In this document: positions 17,828 through 30,479 of the stretch, in pieces
Numbering within the stretch: the first letter of the stretch is position 1
Layout of the letters: each line of letters starts with the position of its first letter
The notes under the pieces: generated by a model
Seen by the model: the letters and a program-made list of their open reading frames with translations, nothing else
What the model was told of the DNA's origin: nothing
The model's database searches: none
Position numbers and translations under genes: made by a program
Source: an uncultured Alistipes sp.
GTDB lineage: Bacteria; Bacteroidota; Bacteroidia; Bacteroidales; Rikenellaceae
Assembly: GCA_949288735.1 (NCBI GenBank)
Contig: CASELE010000002.1
Coordinates: 62,001-126,000 of the forward strand
Direction of reading: 5' to 3'
DNA length: 64,000 bases

Positions 17828-20581
17828 TCAGAGCACGATGTTGATGATCTTGCCCCGCACGACGATCACCTTCTTCGGCGTGCGGCCCTCGAGCCACTTG
17901 CGGGCTTCGGGCGCCTGCACCACGTCGGCTTCGATGTCGGCCGGGGCGGCGTCGAGCGGATACTCCCGCCGGAAGCGCAGCTTGCCGTTCACCGAGACGG
18001 GGTATTCGAAGCTGCTCTCGACGACGTAGCGCTCGTCGCACGTCGGGTAGGGGGCGTCGCATACCATCTGCGTGTGGCCCAGCCTGTGCCACAGCTCCTC
18101 GGCCATGTGCGGGGCGAAGGGGGCCACGAGCGCCACGAGCGGCTCGAGCACCGCGCGCTTGCGGCATTCGCCCAGTTCGTTGAGGCAGATCATGAAGGCC
18201 GCCACGGCCGTGTTGAACGAGAAGTGCTCGATGTCGTCGCTCACCTTGCGTATGGTGCGGTGGAGCGTCCGCAGCTCGGCGGGCGTGGCCTCCTCGTCGG
18301 TCACGGCGAGCCGGTCGCCCTCGAAGAAGCGGTTCCAGAGACGGCGCAGGAACTTGTGCACGCCGTCGATTCCGTTCGTGTCCCACGGCTTCGACTGCTC
18401 GAGCGGGCCGAGGAACATCTCGTACATGCGGAGCGTGTCGGCGCCGTAGCGCTCGACGATGTAGTCGGGGTTCACCACGTTGAACATCGACTTCGACATC
18501 TTTTCCACGGCCCAGCCGCAGACGTAGCGCCCCTCCTCGAGGATGAATTCGGCATCCCGGAATTCGGGGCGCCAGGCGCGGAAGGCCTCGATGTCGAGCA
18601 GGTCGTTGTGCACGAGGTTCACGTCGACGTGGATCTCCTGCGTCTCGTACCGCTCCTTGAGTCCGAGCGAGACGAAGCGGTTCGTTCCCACCACGCGGTA
18701 GACGAAGTTCGAGCGGCCCTGGATCATGCCCTGGTTCACCAGCCGGCGGAAGGGCTCCTCCTCGCAGACGACGCCCAGGTCGTAGAGGAACATGTTCCAG
18801 AAGCGCGAGTAGACGAGATGGCCCGTGGCGTGCTCGATGCCTCCCACGTAGAGATCGACATTGCGCCAGTAGCGGTTCGCCTCGGGGCTTACGAGCGCCT
18901 CGTCGTTGTGCGGATCCATGTAGCGCAGGTAGTAGGCCGACGAACCGGCGAAGCCCGGCATGGTCGAGAGCTCGTAGGGATACCCCTCGTCCGTGTGCCA
19001 TCCGGCCACGCGGGCCAGCGGCGGCTCGCCCTCGGAGGTGGGGCCGAAGTCTTCGACGGGAGGCAGCTCGAGCGGCAGTTTCTCGTCGGGCAGCGGCCGG
19101 GCCGTCTCGCCCGTATAGTAGACGGGGAAGGGCTCGCCCCAGTAGCGCTGGCGCGAGAAGATGGCGTCGCGCAGGCGATAGTTCACCAGGCGTCGGCCCA
19201 GACCGCGGCGCTCGATCTCGCCGAACATGAAGGCGATGGCCTCCTTGACCTGCTTGCCGTCGAGCAGCTGCGAATTGATGAGCCTGCCCTCCTTGGCGTC
19301 GTAGGAGCCCTTTTCGGGGTCGCCCCCCTCGACCACGGGCACGATCTCGAGTCCGAAGTGGCGGGCGAAGGCCCAGTCGCGCGAGTCGTGGGCCGGCACG
19401 GCCATGATCGCCCCCGTGCCGTATCCGGCCAGCACGTAGTCCGACATGTATACGGGTATCTTCTTGCCCGTGAACGGGTTGATGGCGTACGAACCGGTGA
19501 AGGCGCCGCTCACGTGCTTCGTCTCGGCGATGCGTTCGCGTTCGGAGCGGCGGCGGGTCCGGACCTGGTAGGCCTCGATCTCCCCGCGGTGCTCCGGGGT
19601 TGTGAGTTCGGCGGCGCAGGGGTGTTCGGGGGCGATGACCATGAAGGTGACGCCGAAGATGGTGTCGGGGCGCGTGGTGAAGATCTCCAGGCGGCGCTCC
19701 GAGCCGGCGATGTCGAAGAAGAGCTGCGCACCCTCCGAGCGGCCGATCCAGTTGCGCTGTATCTCCTTGAGCGAGTCGCTCCACTCGAGCCCGTCCAGTC
19801 CGCGGAGCATCCGTTCGGCGTAGGCCGTCACGCGCAGGAGCCACTGTTTCATGCGCTTCTGCTCCACGGGGAAGCCGCCGCGCACGGAGAGCCCGTCGCG
19901 CACCTCGTCGTTGGCGAGCACGGTGCCCAGCTGCGGGCACCAGTTGACCATCGTGTCGGCACGGAAGGCGAGTCGGTAGTTTTGCAGCACCTCCTCGCGG
20001 CGCGTCTCGTCCCATCCGTTCCACTCCGCGGCCGTGAAGTGCAGCTCGCGGGTGCAGGCGGCGTCGAGCCCCTCGGTGCCGCGGGCGGCGAAGGCTTCGG
20101 CCAGTTCGCCGATGGGGCGGGCGCGCTCCGCCCTGCGGTCGTACCAGTGGCCGAACATGCGCAGGAAGGCCCACTGCGTCCACTTGTAGTATTTCGGGTC
20201 GCAGGTGCGCACCTCGCGGCTCCAGTCGAACGAGAAGCCGATCTTGTCGAGCTGCTCGCGGTAGCGGGCGATGTTGTGCTCGGTCGTCACGGCGGGGTGC
20301 TGGCCCGTCTGTATGGCGTACTGCTCGGCCGGCAGGCCGAAGGCGTCGTAGCCCATCGGATGCAGGACGTTGAAGCCCCGCTGGCGCTTGTAGCGGGCGT
20401 AGATGTCCGAGGCGATGTAGCCCAGCGGATGACCCACGTGAAGCCCCGCCCCCGAAGGGTATGGGAACATGTCGAGCACGTAGAATTTCGGACGCGACGG
20501 ATCCTCCGTCACGCGGTAGGTCCCCTCCTCCCGCCAGCGGCGCTGCCAGTCGGTCTCCACTCTTCTGAAGTCGTATTCCAT
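17828..20581 (-). CDS. leuS: Leucyl-tRNA synthetase
   Basis: 917 aa class I synthetase. HIGH-type motif [12 protein letters not shown] lies near residue 50 within [14 protein letters not shown], and the second signature [15 protein letters not shown] near residue 680. Between them sits the CP1 editing domain ([19 protein letters not shown] with the conserved Thr-rich and Asp-containing regions). The C-terminus [18 protein letters not shown] is the usual LeuRS tail that contacts tRNA. A TATCTTTG box upstream and a strong terminator downstream make it a single-gene unit. Confidence 0.97.
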   Translation of the reverse strand: MEYDFRRVETDWQRRWREEGTYRVTEDPSRPKFYVLDMFPYPSGAGLHVGHPLGYIASDIYARYKRQRGFNVLHPMGYDAFGLPAEQYAIQTGQHPAVTTEHNIARYREQLDKIGFSFDWSREVRTCDPKYYKWTQWAFLRMFGHWYDRRAERARPIGELAEAFAARGTEGLDAACTRELHFTAAEWNGWDETRREEVLQNYRLAFRADTMVNWCPQLGTVLANDEVRDGLSVRGGFPVEQKRMKQWLLRVTAYAERMLRGLDGLEWSDSLKEIQRNWIGRSEGAQLFFDIAGSERRLEIFTTRPDTIFGVTFMVIAPEHPCAAELTTPEHRGEIEAYQVRTRRRSERERIAETKHVSGAFTGSYAINPFTGKKIPVYMSDYVLAGYGTGAIMAVPAHDSRDWAFARHFGLEIVPVVEGGDPEKGSYDAKEGRLINSQLLDGKQVKEAIAFMFGEIERRGLGRRLVNYRLRDAIFSRQRYWGEPFPVYYTGETARPLPDEKLPLELPPVEDFGPTSEGEPPLARVAGWHTDEGYPYELSTMPGFAGSSAYYLRYMDPHNDEALVSPEANRYWRNVDLYVGGIEHATGHLVYSRFWNMFLYDLGVVCEEEPFRRLVNQGMIQGRSNFVYRVVGTNRFVSLGLKERYETQEIHVDVNLVHNDLLDIEAFRAWRPEFRDAEFILEEGRYVCGWAVEKMSKSMFNVVNPDYIVERYGADTLRMYEMFLGPLEQSKPWDTNGIDGVHKFLRRLWNRFFEGDRLAVTDEEATPAELRTLHRTIRKVSDDIEHFSFNTAVAAFMICLNELGECRKRAVLEPLVALVAPFAPHMAEELWHRLGHTQMVCDAPYPTCDERYVVESSFEYPVSVNGKLRFRREYPLDAAPADIEADVVQAPEARKWLEGRTPKKVIVVRGKIINIVL

Positions 20582-20613
20582 TCGAAATCGGATTTTCGTT
20601 CGCTATTTCGACG

Positions 20614-20644
20614 CAAAGATACGAAACATTCGCCGTCGCGGCAA
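20614..20644 (-). promoter_or_regulatory. Promoter of leuS
   Basis: Minus-strand TATCTTTG at 20614-20621, 32 bases before the ATG, with a TTG at 20642-20644 at the expected -33 distance (20 bases). Confidence 0.65.
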
Positions 20645-20960
20645 GCTGTCGGGCCTCCGGTCTTCCGGTTTTCCTGCCGGAAGGCCTTCCGGCGCGGCGG
20701 CGCTTCGCGACGTGACGGCCGGAGCGGAACGGGTGCTCCCGCGCCGTCTCCGTATCCCCTCTTTCCGTCGTCCGGGGTCCTCCCGGGCTGTTCGGCAGGG
20801 TCGGGTATAAAGCTCGGAATACAAACTGATTGCGGAAAAAGGCATAAATGAAACATTATAGTTTTTCAGATTGTATAAGCGCAAAAGAAGCAAAATGGGC
20901 TAAAATCCTGAAAAAGGAGAAAAAAGATGCGGATTTCTATGGTTTCTCGGAAAAAATGCC

Positions 20961-20968
20961 TACCTTTG
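20961..20968 (+). promoter_or_regulatory. -7 box of the ribosomal supercluster (rpsL promoter)
   Basis: TACCTTTG preceded by an A-rich tract, 60 bases upstream of the rpsL ATG. The -33 element is weak (TTTC around 20934). This is the main visible promoter for rpsL to rpsN. Confidence 0.75.
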
Positions 20969-20971
20969 CAG

Positions 20972-20990
20972 TCCATTATCGGACAATGGA
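20972..20990 (+). promoter_or_regulatory. Leader hairpin at the 5' end of the rpsL transcript
   Basis: TCCATT (20972-20977) pairs with AATGGA (20985-20990) around a 7-base loop, right at the expected transcript start. It could stabilise the mRNA or bind a regulatory ribosomal protein; this is inference from position. Confidence 0.4.
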
Positions 20991-21028
20991 GATAGATTTT
21001 TAACAACAAAGGACAAAAACCAAAAGCA

Positions 21029-21409
21029 ATGCCAACGATTCAACAGTTAGTTCGTAACGGTCGGGTAAGTCTGGAGGACAAGTCGAAGTCGCCGGCTCTG
21101 GCCGCGTGCCCGCAGCGCCGGGGCGTGTGCACCCGTGTGTACACCACGACTCCCAAGAAGCCTAACTCGGCCATGCGTAAGGTGGCCCGTGTGCGTCTGA
21201 CCAACGGCAAGGAGGTCAACGCCTACATTCCGGGCGAAGGCCACAACCTGCAGGAGCACTCCATCGTGCTGGTACGCGGCGGTCGTGTGAAGGACCTTCC
21301 GGGCGTACGTTATCACCTCGTGCGCGGCGCGCTCGACTCGGCCGGTGTGGACGGCCGTCGCCAGCGTCGCTCGAAGTACGGCGCCAAGCGTCCCAAGGCG
21401 GGCAAATAG
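21029..21409 (+). CDS. rpsL: 30S ribosomal protein S12
   Basis: 126 aa. S12 sits at the decoding centre. [19 protein letters not shown] keeps the two lysines where streptomycin-resistance changes arise, and [20 protein letters not shown] keeps the second lysine hotspot and the Asp that is methylthiolated in other bacteria, so the sequence is wild-type at these sites. First gene of the supercluster, with rpsG 36 bases downstream. Confidence 0.98.
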   Translation: MPTIQQLVRNGRVSLEDKSKSPALAACPQRRGVCTRVYTTTPKKPNSAMRKVARVRLTNGKEVNAYIPGEGHNLQEHSIVLVRGGRVKDLPGVRYHLVRGALDSAGVDGRRQRRSKYGAKRPKAGK

Positions 21410-21445
21410 TCGAACGGAGAACAAACACATTTTTAGCCAATAACG

Positions 21446-21922
21446 ATGAGAAAAGCTAAGCCAAAGAAGCGAATTCTACTTCCGGATCCGAAGTTCAACG
21501 ATGTCGAGGTAACCCGATTCGTGAACAACCTCATGCTGGACGGTAAGAAGAGTATTGCCTACACCATTTTCTACGACTCGCTGGAGCTGGTGGGCAAGAA
21601 GATGAAGGATGCTGATAAATCTCCTCTGGAAATCTGGAAACAGGCCCTCGAGAATATCACGCCCCAAGTCGAAGTGAAGTCGAAGCGTGTCGGTGGCGCG
21701 ACGTTCCAGGTTCCGATGGAGGTCCGGCCCGAGCGCAAGATTTCTATTTCCATGAAGAACCTTGTCCTTTATTCGCGCAAGCGTGCCGGTAAGACGATGG
21801 CTGACAAACTCGCGGCTGAGATCGTAGACGCCTACAACCAGCAGGGTGCCGCCTTCAAGCGCAAGGAGGAGATGCACCGCATGGCCGAGGCGAACAAGGC
21901 TTTCGCGCACTTCAGATTCTAA
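21446..21922 (+). CDS. rpsG: 30S ribosomal protein S7
   Basis: 158 aa, standard length for S7, which nucleates assembly of the 16S 3' domain and lies near the E site. Conserved stretches are [40 protein letters not shown] and the C-terminal [19 protein letters not shown]-like [15 protein letters not shown]. Lies between rpsL and fusA (15 bases to fusA), the classic str order. Confidence 0.98.
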   Translation: MRKAKPKKRILLPDPKFNDVEVTRFVNNLMLDGKKSIAYTIFYDSLELVGKKMKDADKSPLEIWKQALENITPQVEVKSKRVGGATFQVPMEVRPERKISISMKNLVLYSRKRAGKTMADKLAAEIVDAYNQQGAAFKRKEEMHRMAEANKAFAHFRF

Positions 21923-21937
21923 CAGGGAGCGTAGCAC

Positions 21938-24052
<2,115 letters not shown>

Positions 24053-24061
24053 AAAACGGAT

Positions 24062-24367
24062 ATGAGCCAGAAAATCAGAATCAAACTGAAGTCCTACGAT
24101 CATAGTCTGGTCGACAAGTCGGCCGAGAAGATCGTGAAGACCGTCAAGAGTACGGGTGCCGTCGTGAGCGGCCCCGTGCCCCTGCCCACGCGCAAGCAGA
24201 TCTTTACGGTGAACCGCTCCACCTTCGTCAACAAGAAGGCCCGCGAGCAGTTCCAGCTCTGCACCTTCAAGCGCATCCTGGACATCTATTCGTCGACCCC
24301 CAAGACGATCGATGCCCTGATGAAGCTCGAGCTTCCCTCGGGCGTGGAGGTCGAGATCAAGGTCTGA
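24062..24367 (+). CDS. rpsJ: 30S ribosomal protein S10
   Basis: 101 aa, normal S10 length. [20 protein letters not shown] and [19 protein letters not shown] are the conserved core, and [14 protein letters not shown] the C-terminus. S10 belongs to the 30S head and in other bacteria also acts in antitermination with NusB. It starts the S10 part of the cluster; a palindromic hairpin separates it from rplC. Confidence 0.97.
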   Translation: MSQKIRIKLKSYDHSLVDKSAEKIVKTVKSTGAVVSGPVPLPTRKQIFTVNRSTFVNKKAREQFQLCTFKRILDIYSSTPKTIDALMKLELPSGVEVEIKV

Positions 24368-24372
24368 TCACA

Positions 24373-24390
24373 GGCCGCCCCGGGGCGGCC
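24373..24390 (+). other. Intercistronic hairpin between rpsJ and rplC
   Basis: Perfect 18-base palindrome with 9-base arms (GGCCGCCCC / GGGGCGGCC) six bases after the rpsJ stop, in a 74-base gap, the largest gap in this stretch of the operon. No U tract. Could be an attenuator, an RNA-processing site or an autoregulatory element. Confidence 0.5.
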
Positions 24391-24441
24391 TTACGGAACG
24401 CAAGAAGACTCACAGAATACAAACACGTAATTTGACAAGAA

Positions 24442-25056
24442 ATGTCAGGACTTATTGGAAAGAAAATCGGAATGACTTCCGTTTACAGTGCCGAGGGTAA
24501 GAACATACCATGCACTGTCATCGAAGCTGGTCCGTGTGTAGTTACGCAAATCAAGACCGTCGAGAAGGACTCCTACGCGGCGGTACAGATTGCCTATGAC
24601 GACAAAAGTGAGAAGCACACCAGCAAGAGCCTGCTCGGCCACTTCAAGAAGGCCGGCACGACGCCCAAGCGCAAGCTGGCCGAATTCAAGGAGATGCCCG
24701 AGGTGAATCTGGGCGACACGCTCACCGTGGAGCTCTTCTCGGAGGAGGACTGGGTGGACGTGACCGGGATCTCGAAGGGCCGCGGTTTCCAGGGCGTAGT
24801 GAAGCGCCACGGCTTCGGCGGCGTGGGCGGCCAGACGCACGGCCAGCACAACCGTCAGCGCAAGCCCGGTTCGCTGGGAGCGTCGTCCTATCCGTCGCGC
24901 GTATTCCCCGGCAAGCGCCTTCCGGGCCAGATGGGCGGCGAGCAGGTGAAGGTTCTGAACCTGAAAGTATTGAAAGTGATTCCCGAGAGCAATCTGATTC
25001 TCGTGAAGGGGTCGATTCCCGGGGCCAAGGGTGCTTATTTAACGATTGAGAAGTAG
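24442..25056 (+). CDS. rplC: 50S ribosomal protein L3
   Basis: 204 aa. L3 is an early assembly protein whose long loop reaches towards the peptidyl transferase centre. [19 protein letters not shown], the [20 protein letters not shown] loop (with the Gln that is methylated in other bacteria) and the [20 protein letters not shown] segment identify it. It is followed immediately by rplD (1 base between stop and ATG). Confidence 0.98.
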   Translation: MSGLIGKKIGMTSVYSAEGKNIPCTVIEAGPCVVTQIKTVEKDSYAAVQIAYDDKSEKHTSKSLLGHFKKAGTTPKRKLAEFKEMPEVNLGDTLTVELFSEEDWVDVTGISKGRGFQGVVKRHGFGGVGGQTHGQHNRQRKPGSLGASSYPSRVFPGKRLPGQMGGEQVKVLNLKVLKVIPESNLILVKGSIPGAKGAYLTIEK

Positions 25057-25057
25057 T

Positions 25058-25684
25058 ATGGAATTAGCTGTTTACAATATCCAGGGAAAGGAGACCGGAC
25101 GCAAGGCGGTTCTTTCGGACGCAGTCTTCGGCGTGGAGGCTAATGACCACGCGATCTATCTCGATGTGAAGCAGTACCTCGCCGACCAGCGTCAGGGTAC
25201 GCACAAGTCGAAGCAGCGCAACGAGGTGGCCGGCTCGACCCGTAAGCTCAAGCGCCAGAAGGGTACCGGCGGCGCCCGTGCGGGCAGCATCAAGTCGCCT
25301 CTCTTCCCGGGCGGCGGCCGCATCTTCGGCCCCGTGCCCCGCGACTACAGCTTCAAGCTGAACAAGAAGCTCAAGCAGCTCGCCCGTCGCAGCGCGCTCA
25401 CCTACAAGGCCCAGGCCGGTGCGATCAGCGTCGTGGAGCCCCTCTCGATGGAGGCCCCGAAGACGAAGAGCATGGCCGCGATGGCCGATGCGCTGAAGGT
25501 ATCGGACAAGAAGGTGCTGCTCGTGCTGCCCGAGTCGAACGCGAACGTGCAGCTCTCGTGCCGCAACCTGCCCTATGTGAAGCCTGTGCTGGCCCGCAAC
25601 CTCTGCACCTACGACGTGATGTCGGCTTCGGCCATCGTGCTGGTGGAGGGCGCCGAGGAGATCCTCAATACGATGTTAGCCTAA
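25058..25684 (+). CDS. rplD: 50S ribosomal protein L4
   Basis: 208 aa from ATG at 25058 ([20 protein letters not shown]). A start four codons upstream would overlap rplC and lacks family support. The extended loop that lines the exit tunnel is visible as [20 protein letters not shown] with [13 protein letters not shown]. In some bacteria L4 regulates its own operon; nothing here proves that. 15 bases separate it from rplW. Confidence 0.97.
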   Translation: MELAVYNIQGKETGRKAVLSDAVFGVEANDHAIYLDVKQYLADQRQGTHKSKQRNEVAGSTRKLKRQKGTGGARAGSIKSPLFPGGGRIFGPVPRDYSFKLNKKLKQLARRSALTYKAQAGAISVVEPLSMEAPKTKSMAAMADALKVSDKKVLLVLPESNANVQLSCRNLPYVKPVLARNLCTYDVMSASAIVLVEGAEEILNTMLA

Positions 25685-25699
25685 AAAACGCTTTCGGAG

Positions 25700-25990
25700 A
25701 TGGAAATTATTATTAAGCCGGTTTTGACCGAAAAAATGACGATTCAGGGCGATAAGTTGAATCGCTACGGTTTTATCGTGGACGTGAGAGCCAACAAGCT
25801 GCAGATCCGGAACGCGGTGGAGCAGATGTACAACGTCGTCGTGACGGACGTGAACACCATCAACTGCATGGGCAAGCGCAAGAGCCGTTACACGAAGGCG
25901 GGGCTGCTCGAGGGCCGCACCAACAACTTCAAGAAGGCGATCGTCACGCTGAAGGAGGGAGACAAGATAGATTTTTACAGTAATATCTAA
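25700..25990 (+). CDS. rplW: 50S ribosomal protein L23
   Basis: 96 aa, the usual bacterial size. It sits at the tunnel exit and docks SRP and trigger factor. [20 protein letters not shown] and [20 protein letters not shown] are conserved. Spacing to rplB is only 5 bases. Confidence 0.97.
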   Translation: MEIIIKPVLTEKMTIQGDKLNRYGFIVDVRANKLQIRNAVEQMYNVVVTDVNTINCMGKRKSRYTKAGLLEGRTNNFKKAIVTLKEGDKIDFYSNI

Positions 25991-25995
25991 CGAAG

Positions 25996-26817
25996 ATGGC
26001 AGTAAGAAAGTTCAAGCCTGTTACCGCAGGCACGAGGCATAAGATCATCGGCACGTTCGACGACATCACGACGAACCTTCCCGAAAAGTCGCTGCTGGCC
26101 CCCAAGAAGAGCACCGGCGGCCGCAACAATACGGGCAAGATGACGGTCCGCTACATCGGCGGAGGCCACAAGCAGATGTACCGCATCATCGACTTCAAGC
26201 GTGCGAAGGACGGCGTGGCGGCTACTGTAAAGTCTATCGAGTATGACCCGAACCGCACGGCGCGTATCGCGCTGCTGGTCTATGCCGACGGCGAGAAGCG
26301 CTACATCATCGCTCCGAACGGTCTGCAGGTGGGCCAGACGGTGATGAGCGGCGCAGGTGTCGCTCCCGAGGTGGGCAATACGCTCTTCCTGAGCGAGATT
26401 CCGCTCGGTACGGTGATCCACAACATCGAACTCTACCCGGGCCAGGGCGCCGCGATGGCGCGTTCGGCCGGCTCGTATGCTCAACTGCTGGCTCGCGAGG
26501 GCAAATTCGCCATCATCAAGCTGCCCTCGGGCGAGACCCGCATGGTACTCGTAACCTGCCGTGCGACGATCGGCGTCGTCTCGAACCTCGACCACAACCT
26601 CGAGAGCTCGGGCAAGGCCGGCCGTGAGCGCTGGCTGGGCCGTCGTCCGCGCAACCGCGGCGTCGTGATGAACCCCGTCGATCACCCGATGGGTGGTGGC
26701 GAAGGCCGCGCTTCGGGTGGTCACCCGCGTTCGCGCAAGGGTCTTCTGGCCAAGGGATACAAGACCCGCAACCCGAAGAAGACGACCTCGAAGTTCATCA
26801 TTTCCAAGAAAAAGTAA
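25996..26817 (+). CDS. rplB: 50S ribosomal protein L2
   Basis: 273 aa. L2 is a primary 23S rRNA binder needed for peptidyl transferase assembly. The conserved C-terminal loop [20 protein letters not shown] with its essential His is intact, as are [15 protein letters not shown] and [20 protein letters not shown]. Fully normal. Confidence 0.98.
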   Translation: MAVRKFKPVTAGTRHKIIGTFDDITTNLPEKSLLAPKKSTGGRNNTGKMTVRYIGGGHKQMYRIIDFKRAKDGVAATVKSIEYDPNRTARIALLVYADGEKRYIIAPNGLQVGQTVMSGAGVAPEVGNTLFLSEIPLGTVIHNIELYPGQGAAMARSAGSYAQLLAREGKFAIIKLPSGETRMVLVTCRATIGVVSNLDHNLESSGKAGRERWLGRRPRNRGVVMNPVDHPMGGGEGRASGGHPRSRKGLLAKGYKTRNPKKTTSKFIISKKK

Positions 26818-26836
26818 TTAAAAGAGAGTACACATA

Positions 26837-27106
26837 ATGAGCCGTTCATTAAAAAAGGGACCGTACATCGAGCCGAAACTCGAGGCCAAGGTGGTCGCAC
26901 AGGTCGAGAGCAACAAGAAGTCGGTGATCAAGACCTGGTCGCGTGCGAGCATGATCTCGCCTGACTTCGTGGGTCAGACGATCGCCGTCCACAACGGAAA
27001 CAAATTCATCCCGGTCTACGTGACCGAGAACATGGTGGGACACAAGCTCGGCGAATTCGCCCCCACGCGTACGTTCCGCGGTCACAGTGGTAACAAGAAA
27101 AAATAG
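26837..27106 (+). CDS. rpsS: 30S ribosomal protein S19
   Basis: 89 aa. [18 protein letters not shown], the [18 protein letters not shown] core and [16 protein letters not shown] are the S19 signature. It forms a complex with S13 in the 30S head. Followed by rplV after 9 bases. Confidence 0.98.
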   Translation: MSRSLKKGPYIEPKLEAKVVAQVESNKKSVIKTWSRASMISPDFVGQTIAVHNGNKFIPVYVTENMVGHKLGEFAPTRTFRGHSGNKKK

Positions 27107-27115
27107 TAGGCAGAC

Positions 27116-27526
27116 ATGGGTGCAAGAAAAGCAATAAGAGCCGAGAAACTGAAGGCTGAGAAGAAGCAGAAGGCAATCGCCGTGATGCGCGACTGCCCCA
27201 CCTCGCCCCGCAAGATGCGCCTGGTGGCCGACATCATCCGCGGCGTGGAGATCAACAAGGCGCTGGGCATTCTCCGCTACTCGAAGAAGGAGGCGTCGAT
27301 CCGTCTGGAGAAGCTCCTGAAGTCGGCGATCGCCAACTGGGAAGCCAAGAACGAGAACGAGCGTCTGGAGGACACGAAGCTCTGCGTGAAGGAGATCTTC
27401 GTGGACGGCGGCCGCATGCTGAAGCGTATTCAGGCTGCGCCGCAGGGACGTGCGCACCGCATCCGCAAGCGTTCGAACCACGTGACGATCGTAGTAGACA
27501 AAATGGTAACCGAAGAAAAGAAGTAG
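27116..27526 (+). CDS. rplV: 50S ribosomal protein L22
   Basis: 136 aa, somewhat longer than the 110 aa of E. coli because of a charged N-terminal extension (residues 1-22), a Bacteroidetes trait. The tunnel hairpin region is in [20 protein letters not shown] followed by [30 protein letters not shown] is the family core. Four bases before rpsC. Confidence 0.97.
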   Translation: MGARKAIRAEKLKAEKKQKAIAVMRDCPTSPRKMRLVADIIRGVEINKALGILRYSKKEASIRLEKLLKSAIANWEAKNENERLEDTKLCVKEIFVDGGRMLKRIQAAPQGRAHRIRKRSNHVTIVVDKMVTEEKK

Positions 27527-27530
27527 ACAA

Positions 27531-28277
27531 ATGGGACAGAAAGTTAATCCGATAGCCAATCGTCTGGGTATCATCCGCGGTTGGGACTCCAACTGGTACG
27601 GAGGCAAGGACTTCTCGGACAAGCTGGTCGAGGATGCCAAGATCCGCAAGTATCTGAATGTCCGTTTGGCCAAGGCGAGCATCTCGAAGATCATCATCGA
27701 GCGCACGCTGAAACTCGTCACGGTTACCATCTCGACCGCCCGTCCGGGTATCATCATCGGTAAGGGCGGCCAGGAGGTCGACAAGCTGAAGGAGGAGCTG
27801 AAGAAGCTCACCGGCAAGGAGATCCAGATCAACATCTACGAGGTGAAGCGTCCCGAGGTGGATGCCGTCATCGTGGGCCAGAACATCGCCCGTCAGCTCG
27901 AGGGCCGCGTGTCGTTCCGCCGCGCCGTGAAGACGGCAGTGGCCTCGACCATCCGCATGGGCGCCGAGGGCATCAAGGTGCAGGTGTCGGGCCGCGTGGG
28001 CGGCGCCGAGATGGCGCGCAGCGAGACGGTCAAGGAGGGACGTATTCCTCTGCACACCTTCCGTGCCGACGTGGACTACTGCCTCACGGAGGCGCTCACG
28101 AAGGTGGGTATCCTCGGCGTGAAGGTGTGGATCTGCCACGGTACGGTATACGGCAAGCGCGACCTCTTCGAGATCGCCGGTGCTTCGGCCCAGGCCCCGA
28201 CCGGCGGACAGCGCGAGGGCGACCGTCGTCGCGGCGAGCGTCGCGGCGGACCCCGTCGTCGCGGCAACAAGCAGTAA
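27531..28277 (+). CDS. rpsC: 30S ribosomal protein S3
   Basis: 248 aa. The type-II KH domain contains [20 protein letters not shown], and the C-terminal domain has [20 protein letters not shown] and [15 protein letters not shown]3 lines the mRNA entry channel and helps unwind mRNA. The last 25 residues form an Arg/Gly-rich tail ([19 protein letters not shown]) that may contact RNA. Confidence 0.98.
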   Translation: MGQKVNPIANRLGIIRGWDSNWYGGKDFSDKLVEDAKIRKYLNVRLAKASISKIIIERTLKLVTVTISTARPGIIIGKGGQEVDKLKEELKKLTGKEIQINIYEVKRPEVDAVIVGQNIARQLEGRVSFRRAVKTAVASTIRMGAEGIKVQVSGRVGGAEMARSETVKEGRIPLHTFRADVDYCLTEALTKVGILGVKVWICHGTVYGKRDLFEIAGASAQAPTGGQREGDRRRGERRGGPRRRGNKQ

Positions 28278-28303
28278 GTAGGACCTTTTAAAGCAAACTC
28301 AAG

Positions 28304-28732
28304 ATGTTACAGCCGAAGAAGACCAAGTTTAGAAGAATGCAGAAGGGCCGTATGAAAGGTTTAGCTCAAAGAGGTAACCAGCTTGCATACGGATCCTTCG
28401 CCATCAAGGCGCTCGAGTCGTCGTGGATCACGGGCCGTCAGATCGAGGCAGCCCGTCAGGCCATCACCCGATACATGAAGCGTGAGGGACAGCTCTGGAT
28501 CCGCATCTTCCCCGACAAACCGATTACGAAGAAGCCCGCCGAGGTGCGAATGGGTAAGGGTAAGGGTAATCCCGAAGGATTCGTGGCTCCCGTTACTCCC
28601 GGCCGCATCCTCTTCGAGGCCGAGGGCGTGCCCCTGGCCGTGGCTCAGGAGGCGCTGCGCCTGGGTGCGCAGAAGCTGCCCATCACGACCAAGTTCATCG
28701 TGCGGCGCGACTATGTAGAAACTTCAATCTAA
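28304..28732 (+). CDS. rplP: 50S ribosomal protein L16
   Basis: 142 aa. [20 protein letters not shown], the [20 protein letters not shown] stretch and [15 protein letters not shown] identify L16, which positions the A-site tRNA elbow near the peptidyl transferase centre. 15 bases before rpmC, which has a strong Shine-Dalgarno. Confidence 0.98.
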   Translation: MLQPKKTKFRRMQKGRMKGLAQRGNQLAYGSFAIKALESSWITGRQIEAARQAITRYMKREGQLWIRIFPDKPITKKPAEVRMGKGKGNPEGFVAPVTPGRILFEAEGVPLAVAQEALRLGAQKLPITTKFIVRRDYVETSI

Positions 28733-28737
28733 GGAGG
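28731..28737 (+). promoter_or_regulatory. Strong Shine-Dalgarno before rpmC
   Basis: AAGGAGG overlapping the rplP stop region, 10 bases before the rpmC ATG. Full-length Shine-Dalgarno sequences are rare in Bacteroidetes, so it stands out. Confidence 0.6.
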
Positions 28738-28747
28738 AGAGAACAAG

Positions 28748-28942
28748 ATGAAAAGTGCAGAAATAAGAGAGCTCTCGACGAAGGACCTCACCGAGCGCAT
28801 CGAGGCCGAGAAGGCCGAGCTCGCCAAGCTGAAGGTGCAGCACGCGGTGTCGCCCGTCGAGAACGCTTCGATCATCAAGAAGAGCCGCAGAAACATAGCG
28901 CGCATGCTGACCATCCTGCGCGAGAAAAACGCCAAATGCTAA
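28748..28942 (+). CDS. rpmC: 50S ribosomal protein L29
   Basis: 64 aa helical hairpin. [20 protein letters not shown] and [20 protein letters not shown] match L29, which sits near the tunnel exit beside L23. Preceded by an exceptionally good Shine-Dalgarno. Confidence 0.96.
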   Translation: MKSAEIRELSTKDLTERIEAEKAELAKLKVQHAVSPVENASIIKKSRRNIARMLTILREKNAKC

Positions 28943-28950
28943 TTACGACT

Positions 28951-29205
28951 ATGGAAAGGAATCTGAGAAAAGAGCGTATCGGGTTGGTTGTCAGCAATAA
29001 GATGGAGAAGACCATCGTGGTCGCCGTGGCCCGAAAGGTGAAGCACCCCATCTACGGCAAGTTCGTGAACAAGACCACGAAGTTCGTGGCCGAGTGCCTG
29101 GACGACTCCTGCCGGGAGGGCGACACCGTGCGCATCATGGAGACGCGGCCGCTGAGCAAGACCAAGCGTTGGAGATTAGTACAAATCATTGAAAGAGCGA
29201 AGTAA
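28951..29205 (+). CDS. rpsQ: 30S ribosomal protein S17
   Basis: 84 aa from ATG at 28951 ([20 protein letters not shown]), matching the usual 84-85 aa. An upstream in-frame ATG at 28936 would overlap rpmC and add MLITT without family support. [20 protein letters not shown] and [18 protein letters not shown] are the OB-fold core. Confidence 0.96.
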   Translation: MERNLRKERIGLVVSNKMEKTIVVAVARKVKHPIYGKFVNKTTKFVAECLDDSCREGDTVRIMETRPLSKTKRWRLVQIIERAK

Positions 29206-29207
29206 TT

Positions 29208-29573
29208 ATGATACAGCAAGAAAGCAGGCTCGTAGTAGCTGACAACAGCGGCGCGAAGGAGGTGCTCTGCATCCGCGTGCTCGGCGGTACGAAGCGTCGC
29301 TACGCCTCGATCGGCGACAAGATCGTGGTGGCCGTGAAGAGCGCATCGCCCTCGGGCGACGTGAAGAAGGGCGCCGTATCGAAGGCCGTGGTCGTGCGTA
29401 CGACCAAGGAGATCCGCCGTGCCAACGGTTCGTACATCCGGTTCGACGACAACGCCGTCGTACTTCTCAACAACCAGGGCGAGATGCGCGGAACCCGTAT
29501 CTTCGGTCCCGTGGCCCGCGAGCTGCGCGACCAGTACATGAAGATCATCTCGCTCGCACCCGAAGTATTGTAA
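29208..29573 (+). CDS. rplN: 50S ribosomal protein L14
   Basis: 121 aa. [20 protein letters not shown] and [20 protein letters not shown] are near-invariant L14 sequences. L14 contacts 16S rRNA in an intersubunit bridge. First gene of the classical spc operon, but here in continuous transcription from the S10 genes (2 bases after rpsQ). Confidence 0.98.
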   Translation: MIQQESRLVVADNSGAKEVLCIRVLGGTKRRYASIGDKIVVAVKSASPSGDVKKGAVSKAVVVRTTKEIRRANGSYIRFDDNAVVLLNNQGEMRGTRIFGPVARELRDQYMKIISLAPEVL

Positions 29574-29592
29574 CCTTCAAAACACAGGGAAC

Positions 29593-29916
29593 ATGTCAGT
29601 CAAATTGCATATCAAGAAGGGGGATACGGTCTACGTCAACGCGGGCGACAACAAGGGCCAGCAGGGCAAGGTCCTGGAGGTCGACGTGAAGAAGCAGCGC
29701 GCGATCGTCGAGGGCGTGAACCTCTGCAAGAAGGCCACCAAGCCCAATGCGCAGAATCCCCAGGGAGGCATCGTCGAGAAGGAGGCGGGCATCCACATCT
29801 CCAACTTGCAGGTCCTCGACCCCAAGAGCGGCAAGCCGACCCGTATCGGCCGCCGGGAGAACGATAAAGGTAAATTAGTCCGTTACGCTAAAAAGTCAGG
29901 GGAGGAGATCAAATAA
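29593..29916 (+). CDS. rplX: 50S ribosomal protein L24
   Basis: 107 aa. The KOW motif is in [20 protein letters not shown], followed by [20 protein letters not shown] and [20 protein letters not shown]24 is an assembly initiator of the 50S subunit. The last base of its stop is the first base of the rplE ATG, so translation is coupled. Confidence 0.97.
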   Translation: MSVKLHIKKGDTVYVNAGDNKGQQGKVLEVDVKKQRAIVEGVNLCKKATKPNAQNPQGGIVEKEAGIHISNLQVLDPKSGKPTRIGRRENDKGKLVRYAKKSGEEIK

Positions 29917-30476
29917 TGGCAGCATACGTACCTACACTGAAGACCCAGTATAAGGAGCAGATCGTCGCTGCCCTTATGAAGGAGTTCGGCTACACGAGCG
30001 TCATGCAGTGTCCGAAACTGGAGAAGATCGTCATCAACCAGGGTATGGGTCAGGCCGTCGCCGACAAGAAGCTCATCGACGTGGCCCAGCAGGAGCTGAC
30101 GATGATCGCAGGCCAGAAGGCCGTACAGACCCGTTCGCGCAAGGATATCTCGAACTTCAAGCTGCGTCGCGGCATGCCTATCGGCGTGCGTGTCACGCTG
30201 CGTGGCACGCGCATGTACGAGTTCCTCGAGCGTCTGATCGCCGTGGCTCTGCCCCGTATCCGCGACTTCAAGGGTATCAACGAGAAGTTCGACGGCCAGG
30301 GCAACTACACGCTCGGCATCACGGAGCAGATCATCTTCCCGGAGATCGACATCGACAAGATCACGAAGATCTTCGGCATGGAGATCACGTTCGTCACGAC
30401 GGCCCGGACCGACGAAGAGGCCTATGCCCTTCTGCGTGAGTTCGGTCTGCCTTTCAAGAATGCCAAAAAGAACTAA
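29916..30476 (+). CDS. rplE: 50S ribosomal protein L5
   Basis: 186 aa. It carries 5S rRNA into the 50S subunit with L18. [40 protein letters not shown] and [20 protein letters not shown] are L5 signatures. One-base overlap with rplX and 3 bases to rpsN. Confidence 0.98.
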   Translation: MAAYVPTLKTQYKEQIVAALMKEFGYTSVMQCPKLEKIVINQGMGQAVADKKLIDVAQQELTMIAGQKAVQTRSRKDISNFKLRRGMPIGVRVTLRGTRMYEFLERLIAVALPRIRDFKGINEKFDGQGNYTLGITEQIIFPEIDIDKITKIFGMEITFVTTARTDEEAYALLREFGLPFKNAKKN

Positions 30477-30479
30477 ACG

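Larger units (their letters stand above)
20582..21028. other. Divergent intergenic region between leuS and rpsL
   Basis: 447 bases without a credible gene. The leuS side is GC-rich and holds the leuS promoter; the rpsL side (about 20815-21028) turns AT-rich and holds the rpsL promoter and leader. Short frames here have atypical composition and overlap promoters. Such an AT-rich stretch ahead of a ribosomal operon could act as an UP-like element, which is inference. Confidence 0.6.
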
